From Burkholderiales bacterium (lineage in GTDB: Bacteria > Pseudomonadota > Gammaproteobacteria > Burkholderiales > Casimicrobiaceae): 46,959 nucleotides of DNA. Position 1 is the stretch's first letter; each line of letters starts with the position of its first letter. Positions 7,557 through 15,866 of the stretch are shown in pieces. The stretch is from contig JANXNI010000089.1 in assembly GCA_025354165.1 (NCBI GenBank), forward strand, positions 1 through 46,959, read 5' to 3'. Both the position numbers and the translations under genes were made by a program. Below the pieces are notes generated by a model. The model made no database searches and was not told where the DNA came from. It saw nothing but the letters and a program-made list of their open reading frames with translations.

Positions 7557-7591
7557 GTTTAACGTTAATTGGGATCTAGTTTACGTTAAAC
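7557..7591. promoter_or_regulatory. Double palindromic operator of the parE pair
   Basis: TTAACGTTAA (7559-7568) is a perfect palindrome. GTTTACGTTAAAC (7579-7591) is a second, 5-base arms around CGT. Together they form an outer inverted repeat GTTTAACGT/ACGTTAAAC. The centres are about two helical turns apart, and the pair lies 11-45 bases before the antitoxin start, as expected for antitoxin autorepression. Confidence 0.65.
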
Positions 7592-7646
7592 AGAGTGTCT
7601 GCAATCATTCCGACTACGATCCCAAGTCGCTGCCTGGACGCATTCG

Positions 7647-8651
7647 CTACGCAGCAATCCCCGCCAACAACTCATAACTCCGCAGCCGCGCCGCATGGTC
7701 ATGCACGGCGCCTGCAATGATGAGTTCATCGGCTTGCGTTTGCGCGATGATTGCTTCGAGTTTGGTGTGAACGGATGCTGGCGAGCCGACGGCGGTGACG
7801 GTAAGCATTTGTTCCATGCCTGCGCGTTCCGATTGCGATCCGAGCGCGTTCATTTCAGCGACGGAGATCGGTTTGGGCAGCGGGCCGCGTTTGCCCGTTT
7901 GCATGCCGAGGAATCGTTGCTGGAGCGAGGTGAACAGATGCGCGGCCTGGTCGTCGCTGTCGGCGACGACGACGTTCACGGCGACCATCGCGTAGGGCTG
8001 GGTCAGCGCGCCCTCGCTGCCGTTTGGCTTGAAGCGGGCGCGATAAATCTCTAGCGCCTGCATGAGCATGGCGGGCGCGAAGTGCGAGGCGAACGCGAAC
8101 GGCAGGCCCAGGTGTGCCGACACTTGCGCGCTGTACAGGCTCGATCCGAGCAGCCAGATCGGCACGTCGCAACCGATGCCGGGGATGGCGCGCACAGGGC
8201 GGCGCTGATCGGGCGGCGGTTTGAAATACTCGGCGAGCTCGATGACGTCGCCGATGAAATCGTCTTCGGTTTGCGTGGCGAGCGTGCGGCGCAGCGCGCG
8301 CATGGTCATCTGGTCGGTGCCCGGCGCGCGGCCGAGGCCCAAGTCGATGCGGCCCGGATACAGTGTGGCGAGCGTGCCGAACTGTTCGGCGATGACGAGC
8401 GGCGCGTGGTTCGGCAGCATGACGCCGCCGGACCCGACGCGGATGCTCTTCGTGCCCGCCGCGAGGTAGCCGATGAGCACTGACGTGGCGGAGCTGGCCA
8501 CGCCGTCCATGTTGTGATGCTCGGCGACCCAGTAGCGGTTGTAGCCGAGCTTTTCGGCGTGTTGCGCAAGGTCGAGCGAATTTTTCAGCGCCTCGGCGGC
8601 GTTGCTGCCTTCAACGATGGGGGCGAGGTCGAGGACGGAAAGGGGAATCAT
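7647..8651 (-). CDS. Luciferase-like (LLM class) flavin-dependent oxidoreductase
   Basis: A 334-residue cytoplasmic TIM-barrel enzyme related to E. coli YhbW. LLM enzymes use FMNH2 or F420 to oxidise substrates; the substrate here is unknown. Motifs: [10 protein letters not shown] at the start, YWVAEHHNM (about 41-49), [15 protein letters not shown] (about 72-86) and [17 protein letters not shown] (about 99-115), all typical of the MsnO8/YhbW group. I chose the ATG at 8651; a TTG two codons earlier (8657) is also open. It is a lone gene. Copy B of the palindromic repeat starts 16 bases upstream of the start codon. Confidence 0.9.
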   Translation of the reverse strand: MIPLSVLDLAPIVEGSNAAEALKNSLDLAQHAEKLGYNRYWVAEHHNMDGVASSATSVLIGYLAAGTKSIRVGSGGVMLPNHAPLVIAEQFGTLATLYPGRIDLGLGRAPGTDQMTMRALRRTLATQTEDDFIGDVIELAEYFKPPPDQRRPVRAIPGIGCDVPIWLLGSSLYSAQVSAHLGLPFAFASHFAPAMLMQALEIYRARFKPNGSEGALTQPYAMVAVNVVVADSDDQAAHLFTSLQQRFLGMQTGKRGPLPKPISVAEMNALGSQSERAGMEQMLTVTAVGSPASVHTKLEAIIAQTQADELIIAGAVHDHAARLRSYELLAGIAA

Positions 8652-8666
8652 GGACAATTTTTCTTT

Positions 8667-8786
8667 TATAGCTTTTGGCTGAAACGGCGGTTACTTTGGG
8701 GCAAGGTGAGTAAAACGACTAAAGTTGACTTTAAAGGTTATTCGCTGCTATCCCAAATGAAGTAACGGATTCAGCGAAAAGCTGTA
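8667..8786. repeat. ERIC-like intergenic palindrome, copy B
   Basis: This is the best-paired copy. Left arm AGCTTTTGGCTGAA pairs with right arm TTCAGCGAAAAGCT, and GTTACTT with AAGTAAC. The centre reads AAAGTTGACTTT, one base from the family core. It lies between two minus-strand genes: the LLM gene start and the Lrp gene stop. Confidence 0.8.
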
Positions 8787-8875
8787 GTCATAATTTCACC
8801 CGGATTCTTGCCTTTGCGCACCTGCATGCTTCACACATTTGGCGTTCATGCACATGCACGAACGCTCAGGAAAAC

Positions 8876-9352
8876 TCAAATCGCAGTGTGACCCAACGGC
8901 AGCGCCGTTTTGTAACGCACCTGTTTCAATGTGAAGCTGGATCGGATCTTTTCAATGACGGGGATCGGCGTCAGCTGTTCCAGAATAAACGCTTCCAGCG
9001 CCTCAATGTCCGGCACCACGACGCGGATCAGGTAATCGCTGTCGCCGGTCATCAAGTAGCACTCCATCACCTCGTCGTGCTCGGCAATGCGCGCCTCAAA
9101 CTCAGCGAGCGCGTGCCGACTTTGCTCCTTCAGGCTGATCGAGATGAACACGTTGAGCCCGAGCCCCAGCGACTTCGCATTGGCAATCGCCACGTAGCGA
9201 TCAATCACGCCGGACGCCTCCAACGCCTTCACGCGCGCGAGGCAGGGCGAAGGCGACAGGTTCACGCGGCGCGCCAGCTCAACGTTGGTGAGCGAGCCGT
9301 CGGTTTGCAGTTCCTGAAGAATGCTTACGTCGATGCGGTCGAGATGGTTCAT
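8876..9352 (-). CDS. Lrp/AsnC-family transcriptional regulator
   Basis: A 158-residue regulator. The N-terminal helix-turn-helix (about 5-55) contains DGSLTNVELARRVNLSPSPCLARVKALEASGVI, and the RAM ligand-binding domain (about 65-150) contains MECYLMTGDSDYLIRVVVPDIEALEAFI. I chose the ATG at 9352 because the family begins a few residues before DRIDVSILQELQ. It is divergent from the E1 dehydrogenase gene, the arrangement of mdeR and the mdeAB genes of Pseudomonas putida. It may therefore control that gene in response to an amino acid or 2-oxoacid. Confidence 0.9.
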   Translation of the reverse strand: MNHLDRIDVSILQELQTDGSLTNVELARRVNLSPSPCLARVKALEASGVIDRYVAIANAKSLGLGLNVFISISLKEQSRHALAEFEARIAEHDEVMECYLMTGDSDYLIRVVVPDIEALEAFILEQLTPIPVIEKIRSSFTLKQVRYKTALPLGHTAI

Positions 9353-9463
9353 GCTGAGAAATCGCTCGTTTACAGCATAAAGCGCTGTGATGGCGCAAAG
9401 TTTAGGCGCAATCAGCAGCCCATGCTGCGTGCGAGCGGTCAAAATTCAAACTACCCTCGCGCC

Positions 9464-9524
9464 GTGGGAGCGGTTCTACCGCGACTTGCCTTGCGACCGG
9501 GAATCGCGGTAGAACCGCTCCCAC
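9464..9524. repeat. 21-bp perfect inverted repeat of the GTGGGAGCGG REP family
   Basis: Arms at 9464-9484 and 9504-9524 are exact reverse complements (GTGGGAGCGGTT... to ...ACCGCTCCCAC) around a 19-base loop. A single arm recurs at 42274-42294. The motif resembles the REP sequences of pseudomonads and xanthomonads. It sits in the divergent gap between the Lrp gene and the E1 gene. Confidence 0.85.
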
Positions 9525-9557
9525 AAACAGACATTCCAACTGCTAACTGAAATCTGC

Positions 9558-12203
9558 ATGTCCGCCACTCAAGCCGCCACCGAATTTTTGCCTCCGCCCA
9601 TCGATGCCGATCCGCAAGAAACCAGCGAATGGCTGGACGCGCTGGCGGCGCTGATCGCGGCGGGCGGTGCAGACGGGCCGGAGCGCGCGGCGTTTCTGCT
9701 CGACAAGCTCGTTGCCTTCGCGCGCAATCAGGGCGTGCGCTGGCAGCCGGAGCTGTGCACGCCGTATCAAAACACGATTGCGGTGAACGATCAGCCGACA
9801 TTTCCGGGCGATCTGGCGATTGAAGAGCGGCTCGGCTCCATCATCCGCTGGAACGCGCTGGCAATGGTGGCGCGGGCGAACGCGGCGTATGGCGAGCTGG
9901 GCGGACATATCGCGAGCTACGCCAGCGCGGCTGATTTGTTTGAGGTCGGCTTCAATCATTTTTTTCATGCGCGCGACGAGAAAAAAGCGCATCGCGGCGA
10001 TCTCGTTTTCTTTCAGCCGCACAGCGCGCCGGGCGTGTATGCGCGGGCGTTTCTCGAAGGGCGATTGACGGCGGATGACCTGAATTTTTATCGACGCGAA
10101 TTGGGCGCTGTCGCGGCGGGCGCGCGTGGATTGTCGAGCTATCCGCATCCGTATTTGATGCCGGATTTCTGGCAATTTCCGACGGGTTCGATGGGCATCG
10201 GCCCGATCAGCTCGATCTATCACGCGCGCTTCATGCGCTATCTCACGCATCGCAATTTGCTCGATTGCAGTGGTCGAAAAGTGTGGGGCGTGTTTGGTGA
10301 CGGCGAGATGGACGAGCCCGAGAGCATGAGCGCGCTCACACTCGCCGCGCGCGAACGGCTCGACAATCTGGTGTGGGTCGTCAACTGCAATTTGCAGCGG
10401 CTGGACGGCCCGGTGCGCGGCAACGGCCGCGTGATTGACGAGCTGGAAAAACTCTTCAGCGGCGCCGGCTGGAACGTGATCAAAGTGGTGTGGGGCTCGG
10501 ACTGGGACGGCCTCTTTGCGCGCGACGAAACGAACGCGCTGCTCGCCGCATTCGCCGACACCGTGGACGGTCAGATGCAGACTTTCGCCGCGAACGATGG
10601 GCGCTTTAACCGTGAACATTTCTTCGGGCAAAACGAAGCGCTCGCACGCCTCGCACAAGGCATGACCGACGAGCAGATTGATCGCCTCAAACGCGGCGGT
10701 CACGACCTCGTAAAAATTTACGCGGCCTACGCAGCGGCCGCGACGCACGCGGGCCAGCCGACGGTGATTCTGGCGCACACCAAAAAGGGTTACGGCATGG
10801 GCAGCGCCGGTCAGGGCAAGATGACCACGCATTCGCAGAAAAAGCTGGATGGTGACGCGCTCATCGAATACCGCAATCGTTTTAATCTGCCGCTGAATGA
10901 TGAGGCAGCGACGTCGCTTCAGTTTTACAAACCGGCGGACGATAGCGTCGAGATGAAATATCTTCACGCGCGTCGCGAAGCGCTGGGTGGTTATCTACCG
11001 AAGCGCGAGACCACGGCGGACGTGTTGCCCGTGCCTGCGATTGCAAGCTACGCGCAATTCGCGCTCGCGCCGGACGGCAAAGCGATGAGCACCACAATGG
11101 CCTTCGTGCGCATGCTCGGAAATTTGCTGAAAGACGCGACGCTCGGCCCGCGCATCGTGCCGATTGTGGCTGACGAGGCGCGCACCTTTGGCATGGCCAA
11201 TCTGTTCAAACAGATTGGCATCTACTCAAGCGTTGGCCAGCGCTACGCGCCGGAAGATATCGGCAGCGTGCTCTCGTATCGTGAGGCGATGAACGGCCAG
11301 ATTCTTGAAGAAGGCATCAGCGAAGCGGGCGCGATTTCGAGCTGGACTGCAGCGGCCACGAGCTACAGCGTGCATGGCCTCGCGATGCTGCCGTTCTACA
11401 TTTATTACTCGATGTTCGGCTTTCAGCGTGTCGCCGATTTGATCTGGGCCGCAGCGGATCAGCAGCCACGCGGTTTCCTGCTCGGCGCAACCTCGGGCCG
11501 CACCACGCTCGCGGGCGAAGGCTTGCAGCATCAGGACGGCACGAGCCATTTGTGGGCCGCGACCGTGCCGAATTGCAAAGCGTACGACCCCGCATTCGCC
11601 GCCGAAATGGCCGTCATCATCGATCACGGCATGCGTGAAATGGTGACCGAGCAGAAGAATGTTTTCTACTACGTCACGCTGATGAACGAGAACTACGCTC
11701 AGCCGGATTTGCCTGTGGAGAAACACGCTGGGGTGATTCGGGGGGCGTATGTGTTTGCGGAGTTTCCCGCCGATCCCGTTCGTGGTGAGCCCGTCGAACC
11801 ACCCGTCGCGAAACACGCCACCTTGCTAGGTTCCGGCGCGATCCTGACCGAAGTCATCAAAGCCGCGCAACAACTCGCAAACGAAGCCGTGAACGTCACC
11901 GTGATCAGCGTTACAAGCTGGAGCGAACTCGCGCGCGACGGCATGCGTTGTGAAGCGGAAAACAGCGGTGACGCATACATCGCCACGATACTCGCAGCGA
12001 CGCGCGGCCCGATCATCGCCGCCACCGATTACGTGCGCCTGGTCGCCGAAAGTGTCCGCGCCTACGTACCTGTCAACCGTCGCTATGTCACGCTCGGCAC
12101 CGACGGCTTTGGTCGCAGCGACACGCGCGCCGCGTTGCGCGATCACTTTGGTGTCGATGCTGCGCACATTCACGCAGCGGCATCGAAAGCAATGCACCGG
12201 TAG
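9558..12203 (+). CDS. AceE/MdeB-type 2-oxoacid dehydrogenase E1 component
   Basis: An 881-residue homodimeric E1 enzyme that uses thiamine diphosphate to decarboxylate a 2-oxoacid and passes the acyl group to lipoyl E2. The TPP/Mg motif is GDGEMDEPES (about 248-257) with NCNLQRLDGPV further on. Also visible are GGHIASYAS, GRTTLAGEGLQHQDG and LGTDGFGRSD near the C-terminus, all as in E. coli AceE. No E2 or E3 gene is adjacent. With a divergent Lrp regulator it recalls MdeB, the 2-oxobutyrate dehydrogenase E1 of P. putida, more than housekeeping aceE. Residues 738-749 come from an inserted repeat in frame. Exact substrate is unsettled. Confidence 0.88.
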   Translation: MSATQAATEFLPPPIDADPQETSEWLDALAALIAAGGADGPERAAFLLDKLVAFARNQGVRWQPELCTPYQNTIAVNDQPTFPGDLAIEERLGSIIRWNALAMVARANAAYGELGGHIASYASAADLFEVGFNHFFHARDEKKAHRGDLVFFQPHSAPGVYARAFLEGRLTADDLNFYRRELGAVAAGARGLSSYPHPYLMPDFWQFPTGSMGIGPISSIYHARFMRYLTHRNLLDCSGRKVWGVFGDGEMDEPESMSALTLAARERLDNLVWVVNCNLQRLDGPVRGNGRVIDELEKLFSGAGWNVIKVVWGSDWDGLFARDETNALLAAFADTVDGQMQTFAANDGRFNREHFFGQNEALARLAQGMTDEQIDRLKRGGHDLVKIYAAYAAAATHAGQPTVILAHTKKGYGMGSAGQGKMTTHSQKKLDGDALIEYRNRFNLPLNDEAATSLQFYKPADDSVEMKYLHARREALGGYLPKRETTADVLPVPAIASYAQFALAPDGKAMSTTMAFVRMLGNLLKDATLGPRIVPIVADEARTFGMANLFKQIGIYSSVGQRYAPEDIGSVLSYREAMNGQILEEGISEAGAISSWTAAATSYSVHGLAMLPFYIYYSMFGFQRVADLIWAAADQQPRGFLLGATSGRTTLAGEGLQHQDGTSHLWAATVPNCKAYDPAFAAEMAVIIDHGMREMVTEQKNVFYYVTLMNENYAQPDLPVEKHAGVIRGAYVFAEFPADPVRGEPVEPPVAKHATLLGSGAILTEVIKAAQQLANEAVNVTVISVTSWSELARDGMRCEAENSGDAYIATILAATRGPIIAATDYVRLVAESVRAYVPVNRRYVTLGTDGFGRSDTRAALRDHFGVDAAHIHAAASKAMHR
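11769..11804. repeat. Repeat inserted in frame in the E1 gene
   Basis: On the minus strand this contains TTCGACGGGCTCACCACGAA, a dispersed repeat of the TTCGACAGGCTCAGGACGAA type. Here it encodes ADPVRGEPVEPP (residues 738-749) between FAEFP and VAKHATLLGSG. E. coli AceE runs almost directly across this point, so an insertion of about 11-12 residues is inferred. A related, diverged copy lies at 21251-21272. Confidence 0.65.
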
Positions 12204-12281
12204 CAATTTAGAAATCGTGCAACGCGCGCAGCCGCCGATGCGAGGAGAATGGGCACTGCAACACAAAGCAAGGAGTTCACC

Positions 12282-13154
12282 ATGAAGTTGACCACCGAAC
12301 AAAAGGAGCAATTCGAACGCGACGGCTACCTGTTTTTCCCCGGCCTGTTCACGCCCGATGAAACACGCACACTGACGGATGCCGTGCCTGAGCTTTACGC
12401 GCGGCAGGAGGAATACAACGTGCGCGAGAAGGGGACAAACTCCGTGCGCACCAACTTCGCGGCGCATATGTACAGCGAACCCTTCGCGCGACTCGGTCGC
12501 CATCCGCGCATGATCGAACCGGTGGAGGATTTGCTCGGCGAAAAGCTCTACATGCACCAGTTCAAAATCAACGGCAAGATGGCGTTTGAGGGCGACGTGT
12601 GGCAGTGGCATCAGGACTACGGCACCTGGAAAAACGACGACCTGATGCCGACCGAGCGTGCGATGAACATCGCAATTTTTCTCGACGAGGTGAACGAATT
12701 CAACGGCCCGCTGATGTTCATTCCGGGCAGTCACAAGAAGGGCGTGATCGACGCCAAATATGACCTGACGACCACCAGCTATCCGTTGTGGACTGTCGAC
12801 AACAAGCTCATCACGCAGCTGGTGAATCGCGCCGGTGGCAGCAGGGGCGGCATCGTGTCGCCGAAAGGCCCGGCGGGTTCGATGATTCTGTTTCACTCCT
12901 GTCTGGTGCATGCATCGACGTCGAATCTTTCGCCGTTCAACCGCGTCGCGGTGTATCTCAGTCTGTGCGCCGTCTCCAACCACATCCGCCGCCACAAGCG
13001 CCCCGAGTACATCGCGCACCGCGATTTCACGCCGATTGAGTGCTTGCCGGATGATTGTTTGTTGAAGGACTATCCGGTCGATTTGCCGTGGAAGGATGGC
13101 GTGCCGCAGAGTGCGTTCGTCACTACGCCGGAGCCGTTCAAGATCGCTGCGTAG
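12282..13154 (+). CDS. Phytanoyl-CoA dioxygenase family Fe(II)/2-oxoglutarate oxygenase
   Basis: A 290-residue jelly-roll dioxygenase. Iron ligands are H110 and D112 (WQWHQDYGTW) and probably H210 (CLVHAS). The stretch WHQDYGTWKNDDLMPTERAM parallels the signature of ectoine hydroxylase EctD (WHSDFETWHVEDGMP), and FNGPLMFIPGSHKKG follows as in that enzyme. No ectoine genes are nearby, so the substrate is unknown. The ATG at 12282 has a strong AGGAG at 12271-12275. It follows the E1 gene by 78 bases and precedes an SAF-domain dehydrogenase, so the three may share a catabolic role. Confidence 0.88.
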   Translation: MKLTTEQKEQFERDGYLFFPGLFTPDETRTLTDAVPELYARQEEYNVREKGTNSVRTNFAAHMYSEPFARLGRHPRMIEPVEDLLGEKLYMHQFKINGKMAFEGDVWQWHQDYGTWKNDDLMPTERAMNIAIFLDEVNEFNGPLMFIPGSHKKGVIDAKYDLTTTSYPLWTVDNKLITQLVNRAGGSRGGIVSPKGPAGSMILFHSCLVHASTSNLSPFNRVAVYLSLCAVSNHIRRHKRPEYIAHRDFTPIECLPDDCLLKDYPVDLPWKDGVPQSAFVTTPEPFKIAA

Positions 13155-13189
13155 CGCTGCTCCCTATTTCGTGGAGCAAACAGTTCTGT

Positions 13190-13307
13190 CCCCTCTCCCC
13201 TTGCGGGAGAGGGTTAGGGTGAGGGGTTGGTGGCGGTACATCAACCCTAATTCGCCTATCCACAGTCACCCTCTCCTCAACCGTCTCCTCTCAAGGGAGA
13301 GAGAGCC
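13190..13307. repeat. Inverted pair of GGGAGAGGG-type REPs
   Basis: The first unit (13190-13232) reads CCCTCTCCCC..GGGAGAGGG then TTAGGGTGAGGGG. A second unit (13266-13307) lies in the opposite orientation, CACCCTCTCC...AAGGGAGAGAG. The paired layout is like a REPIN. Together they fill most of the 161-base gap before the dehydrogenase gene and form part of its upstream leader. Confidence 0.75.
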
Positions 13308-13315
13308 AAACCTAC

Positions 13316-14659
13316 ATGAATCTCTACTCAAAACTCCAACAACGCGCAGCACAGAACAAACCCATCCGCATCGGCCTCATCGGCGCCGGAAAATTCGGCT
13401 CCATGTACCTCGCGCAGGTGCCGCGCACGCCGGGTGTTCATCTTGTGGGCATCGCCGATCTGTCACCGGACGCTGCGCGAACCAATCTCGCGCGCGTCGG
13501 CTGGATCGTTGAACGTACTCAGGCAGAGTCGCTTGATGAAGCGATGAAACTCGGCAGCACGTTCATCTCGGAAGACTGGCGCGCACTGGTGTCGCATCCG
13601 GCGATTGACGTGATTGTTGAATGCACCGGTAACCCGATTGCAGCGGTGGAGCATTGCTTGGCCGCGTTCAATCATGGCAAGCATGTGGTGAACGTCACGG
13701 TCGAGGCCGACGCGTTTTGCGGGCCATTACTTGCTCGGCGCGCAGCCGAAAAGAACGTGATTTATTCACTCGCATTCGGTGATCAACCCGCGCTGATTTG
13801 CGACCTCGTCGACTGGGCACGCACCTGCGGCTTTCCGGTCGTCGCGGCGGGTCGTGGTCACAAATGGTTGCCGCATTTTTCGCAGAGCACGCCGGATACA
13901 GTATGGGGCTACTACGGTCTCACGCCCGAGCAGGCGACGCGCGGTGGTTTGAATCCAAAAATGTTCAACAGCTTTCTCGACGGATCGAAGCCGTCGATAG
14001 AAAGCACGGCCGTCAGCAACGCTACGGGCCTGTCGGTGCCAAGCAACGGCTTGCTCTATCCGCCCGCGAGCGTCGAAGACATTCCTTTCGTGACGCGGCC
14101 GCAGTCCGAAGGCGGCGTCCTCGAACACAAAGGCATGGTCGAGGTGATTTCATCGCTTGAAGCCGATGGCCGAAAAATTCCGTATGACATCCGCATGGGT
14201 GTATGGGTGACGGTGGAAGCGGAGACGGACTACATCAAAAATTGCTTTGAGGAATACAACGCGCACACCGATCCGTCGGGTCGCTATTTCACGCTTTACA
14301 AGCGCTGGCATTTGATTGGGTTGGAAGTGGGCGTTTCGGTCGCGTCCGTTGCGTTGCGCGGTGAGCCGACTGGCGTTGCAACGGTGTGGAATGCGGACGT
14401 AGTAGCTACCGCGAAGCGCGATCTCAAACCGGGTGAAATGCTTGATGGCGAGGGCGGCTACACGGTGTGGGGCAAATTGCTACCAGCGACGAAATCAGCC
14501 GCGATGGGGGGATTGCCGTTGGGGCTTGCACACAATGTAAAGGTGGTTCGCGAAGTGAAGCAGGGGCAAAGTTTGACGTGGGCCGACGTCGCGATGGACG
14601 AGACCACCGACGCTTACAAAGTGCGACGCGAGATGGAGACAATGTTCGCGCCTGCTTAA
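13316..14659 (+). CDS. NAD(P)-binding homoserine dehydrogenase-like protein with SAF domain
   Basis: A 447-residue enzyme. A Rossmann fold covers about 17-150 with the dinucleotide motif GLIGAGKFGSMYL near the start and VECTGNPIAAVEHCLAAFNHGKHVVNV (Gfo/Idh and homoserine dehydrogenase-like). A C-terminal SAF domain (about 360-430) contains AKRDLKPGEMLDGEGGYTVWGKLLP. Such proteins are often labelled homoserine dehydrogenase or FlgA-like, but the true reaction is not established. The ATG at 13316 follows a purine-rich GAGAGAGAG that belongs to the REP repeat. It probably acts with the upstream dioxygenase and E1. Confidence 0.8.
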   Translation: MNLYSKLQQRAAQNKPIRIGLIGAGKFGSMYLAQVPRTPGVHLVGIADLSPDAARTNLARVGWIVERTQAESLDEAMKLGSTFISEDWRALVSHPAIDVIVECTGNPIAAVEHCLAAFNHGKHVVNVTVEADAFCGPLLARRAAEKNVIYSLAFGDQPALICDLVDWARTCGFPVVAAGRGHKWLPHFSQSTPDTVWGYYGLTPEQATRGGLNPKMFNSFLDGSKPSIESTAVSNATGLSVPSNGLLYPPASVEDIPFVTRPQSEGGVLEHKGMVEVISSLEADGRKIPYDIRMGVWVTVEAETDYIKNCFEEYNAHTDPSGRYFTLYKRWHLIGLEVGVSVASVALRGEPTGVATVWNADVVATAKRDLKPGEMLDGEGGYTVWGKLLPATKSAAMGGLPLGLAHNVKVVREVKQGQSLTWADVAMDETTDAYKVRREMETMFAPA

Positions 14660-14685
14660 CGCTTACAAGTACCACGGCAGCACAA

Positions 14686-14714
14686 ATAAAAACGGCCAGG
14701 CAAAGCCCAGCCGT
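14686..14714 (-). terminator. Rho-independent terminator of rpoH
   Basis: On the minus strand a hairpin ACGGC/GCCGT with inner GGC/GCC and a 3-base loop is followed by TTTTTATTTG. It sits between the convergent dehydrogenase gene and rpoH. Confidence 0.8.
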
Positions 14715-14734
14715 CTCGCGTCAAACCGAAAACC

Positions 14735-15598
14735 TTAGTTCTCGATTTCCTTGCGCATTTGCTTCATCGCCTTCACTTCAATCTGGCGAATTCGCTCTGC
14801 GGATACGCCGTATTTATCGGCGAGCACTTGCAGCGTTTCTTCCTGATCCTCGGCGAGCCAGCGACGCGTGATGATGTCGCGTGAGCGCTCGTCCAAATTC
14901 GTCAGCGCGCGCTTCAGGCCTTCGCTCTGCACGCGCCCGGTTTCCTGTGCCTCGATGATGCGGGCGGGATCAACGTTTTCGTCGGCCTGCAAATAAGACG
15001 CAGGCGACGTTGATTCGCTCTCGCTGTCGTCAGGCGTGCCGTCCATCGCGATGTCACGACCTGAAAGCCGCATGTTCATCTCGAACACTTCTTCAGGCTT
15101 GACGTTCAATTCTTTCGCGATGCGCTTGGCTTCCGCCTGCGTGAGCGCATGTTCGCCGGAGCGCATTCCGCGCAAATTGAAAAACAATTTGCGCTGAGCC
15201 TTGGTTGTCGCGACCTTGACCATGCGCCAGTTTTTCAGGATGTATTCGTGGATCTCGGCGCGAATCCAGTGCAGCGCGAACGACACGAGTCGTACACCGC
15301 GCTCAGGATCAAAGCGACGCACGGCTTTCATCAGGCCGACATTGCCTTCCTGAATCAGATCACCCTGCGGCAGGCCATAGCCCATGTAATTGCGGCTGAC
15401 CGAGACGACGAGGCGCAAATGGCTCATCACCATCGAGCGGGCAGCGTCGACGTCTTGCGTGTATTTCCAGCGCATGCCGAGTTCTTGTTCCTGCTCAAGC
15501 GTGAGGAGCGGATATTTGTTGACGGCAGTGACGTACTGGTCAATCGTACCTAGTGCGGATGGCACCGGGAAATTTAATGTGGCTGTTGGATTGGACAT
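14735..15598 (-). CDS. rpoH: Heat-shock sigma factor sigma-32
   Basis: A 287-residue sigma-70 family factor (E. coli RpoH has 284). Region 2 contains MVMSHLRLVVSVSRNYMGYGLPQGDLIQEGNVGLMKAVRRFDPERGVRLVSFALHWIRAEI. The RpoH box QRKLFFNLR follows. Region 4 at the C-terminus is LQVLADKYGVSAERIRQIEVKAMKQMRKEIE. I chose the ATG at 15598, 10 bases after a GGAG; an ATG three codons earlier is only one base from that site. It directs transcription of chaperone and protease genes. A perfect CIRCE site and a structured leader upstream suggest HrcA control as well. Confidence 0.97.
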   Translation of the reverse strand: MSNPTATLNFPVPSALGTIDQYVTAVNKYPLLTLEQEQELGMRWKYTQDVDAARSMVMSHLRLVVSVSRNYMGYGLPQGDLIQEGNVGLMKAVRRFDPERGVRLVSFALHWIRAEIHEYILKNWRMVKVATTKAQRKLFFNLRGMRSGEHALTQAEAKRIAKELNVKPEEVFEMNMRLSGRDIAMDGTPDDSESESTSPASYLQADENVDPARIIEAQETGRVQSEGLKRALTNLDERSRDIITRRWLAEDQEETLQVLADKYGVSAERIRQIEVKAMKQMRKEIEN

Positions 15599-15826
15599 GG
15601 AAAACATACTCCGATTCAAAGGGCCGTCTAAAAAAACTAAAGCGGACGGTACGCCGTGTGTGACGCCAACCAACCGGCACATTTGCCGATTTGACCTGCG
15701 TCGCAAGGTATCCCTGTGACCCCCACGAGGGGGCGGCCGCGCAAGCATCGATCGCTTGCCAGTTCCGCCGAGCCGCTCCAACCGGAGTGACTCAAGTGCA
15801 TCAGGTGACTAGTTCGATTCACCATC
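15599..15826 (-). promoter_or_regulatory. Structured rpoH leader
   Basis: About 230 bases of probable 5' UTR. Read on the minus strand, hairpins are GCAAGC-7-GCTTGC (15759-15741), CCCCC-4-GGGGG (15733-15720) and CCGTC...GACGG (15649-15624), the last just before the ribosome site. ACTCCG near 15785 could pair with the CGGAGT of that site. This suggests thermosensor-type control, but only folding and probing would show it. Confidence 0.4.
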
Positions 15827-15853
15827 TTAGCACTCACAACATGAGAGTGCTAA
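15827..15853. promoter_or_regulatory. CIRCE element (HrcA operator) upstream of rpoH
   Basis: The sequence TTAGCACTC-N9-GAGTGCTAA matches the CIRCE consensus at all 18 arm positions. HrcA binds CIRCE to repress groESL and related operons. Just upstream on the minus strand is a possible -10 box TACAAT (15861-15856), which puts the start of transcription inside the element. Confidence 0.95.
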
Positions 15854-15866
15854 GAATTGTAATTAG

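Noticed and set aside
9543-10967. 474-codon minus-strand open frame across the E1 gene
   Set aside because: It lies opposite a clear AceE-type enzyme and has the typical shadow composition; no motif seen.
11826-13019. 397-codon minus-strand open frame across the E1 and dioxygenase genes
   Set aside because: It spans two recognised genes on the other strand and shows no family features.
13190-13307. CRISPR-like array from repeated GGGAGAGGG units
   Set aside because: Only two units in opposite orientation, no regular spacers, and no cas genes; they fit REP elements.
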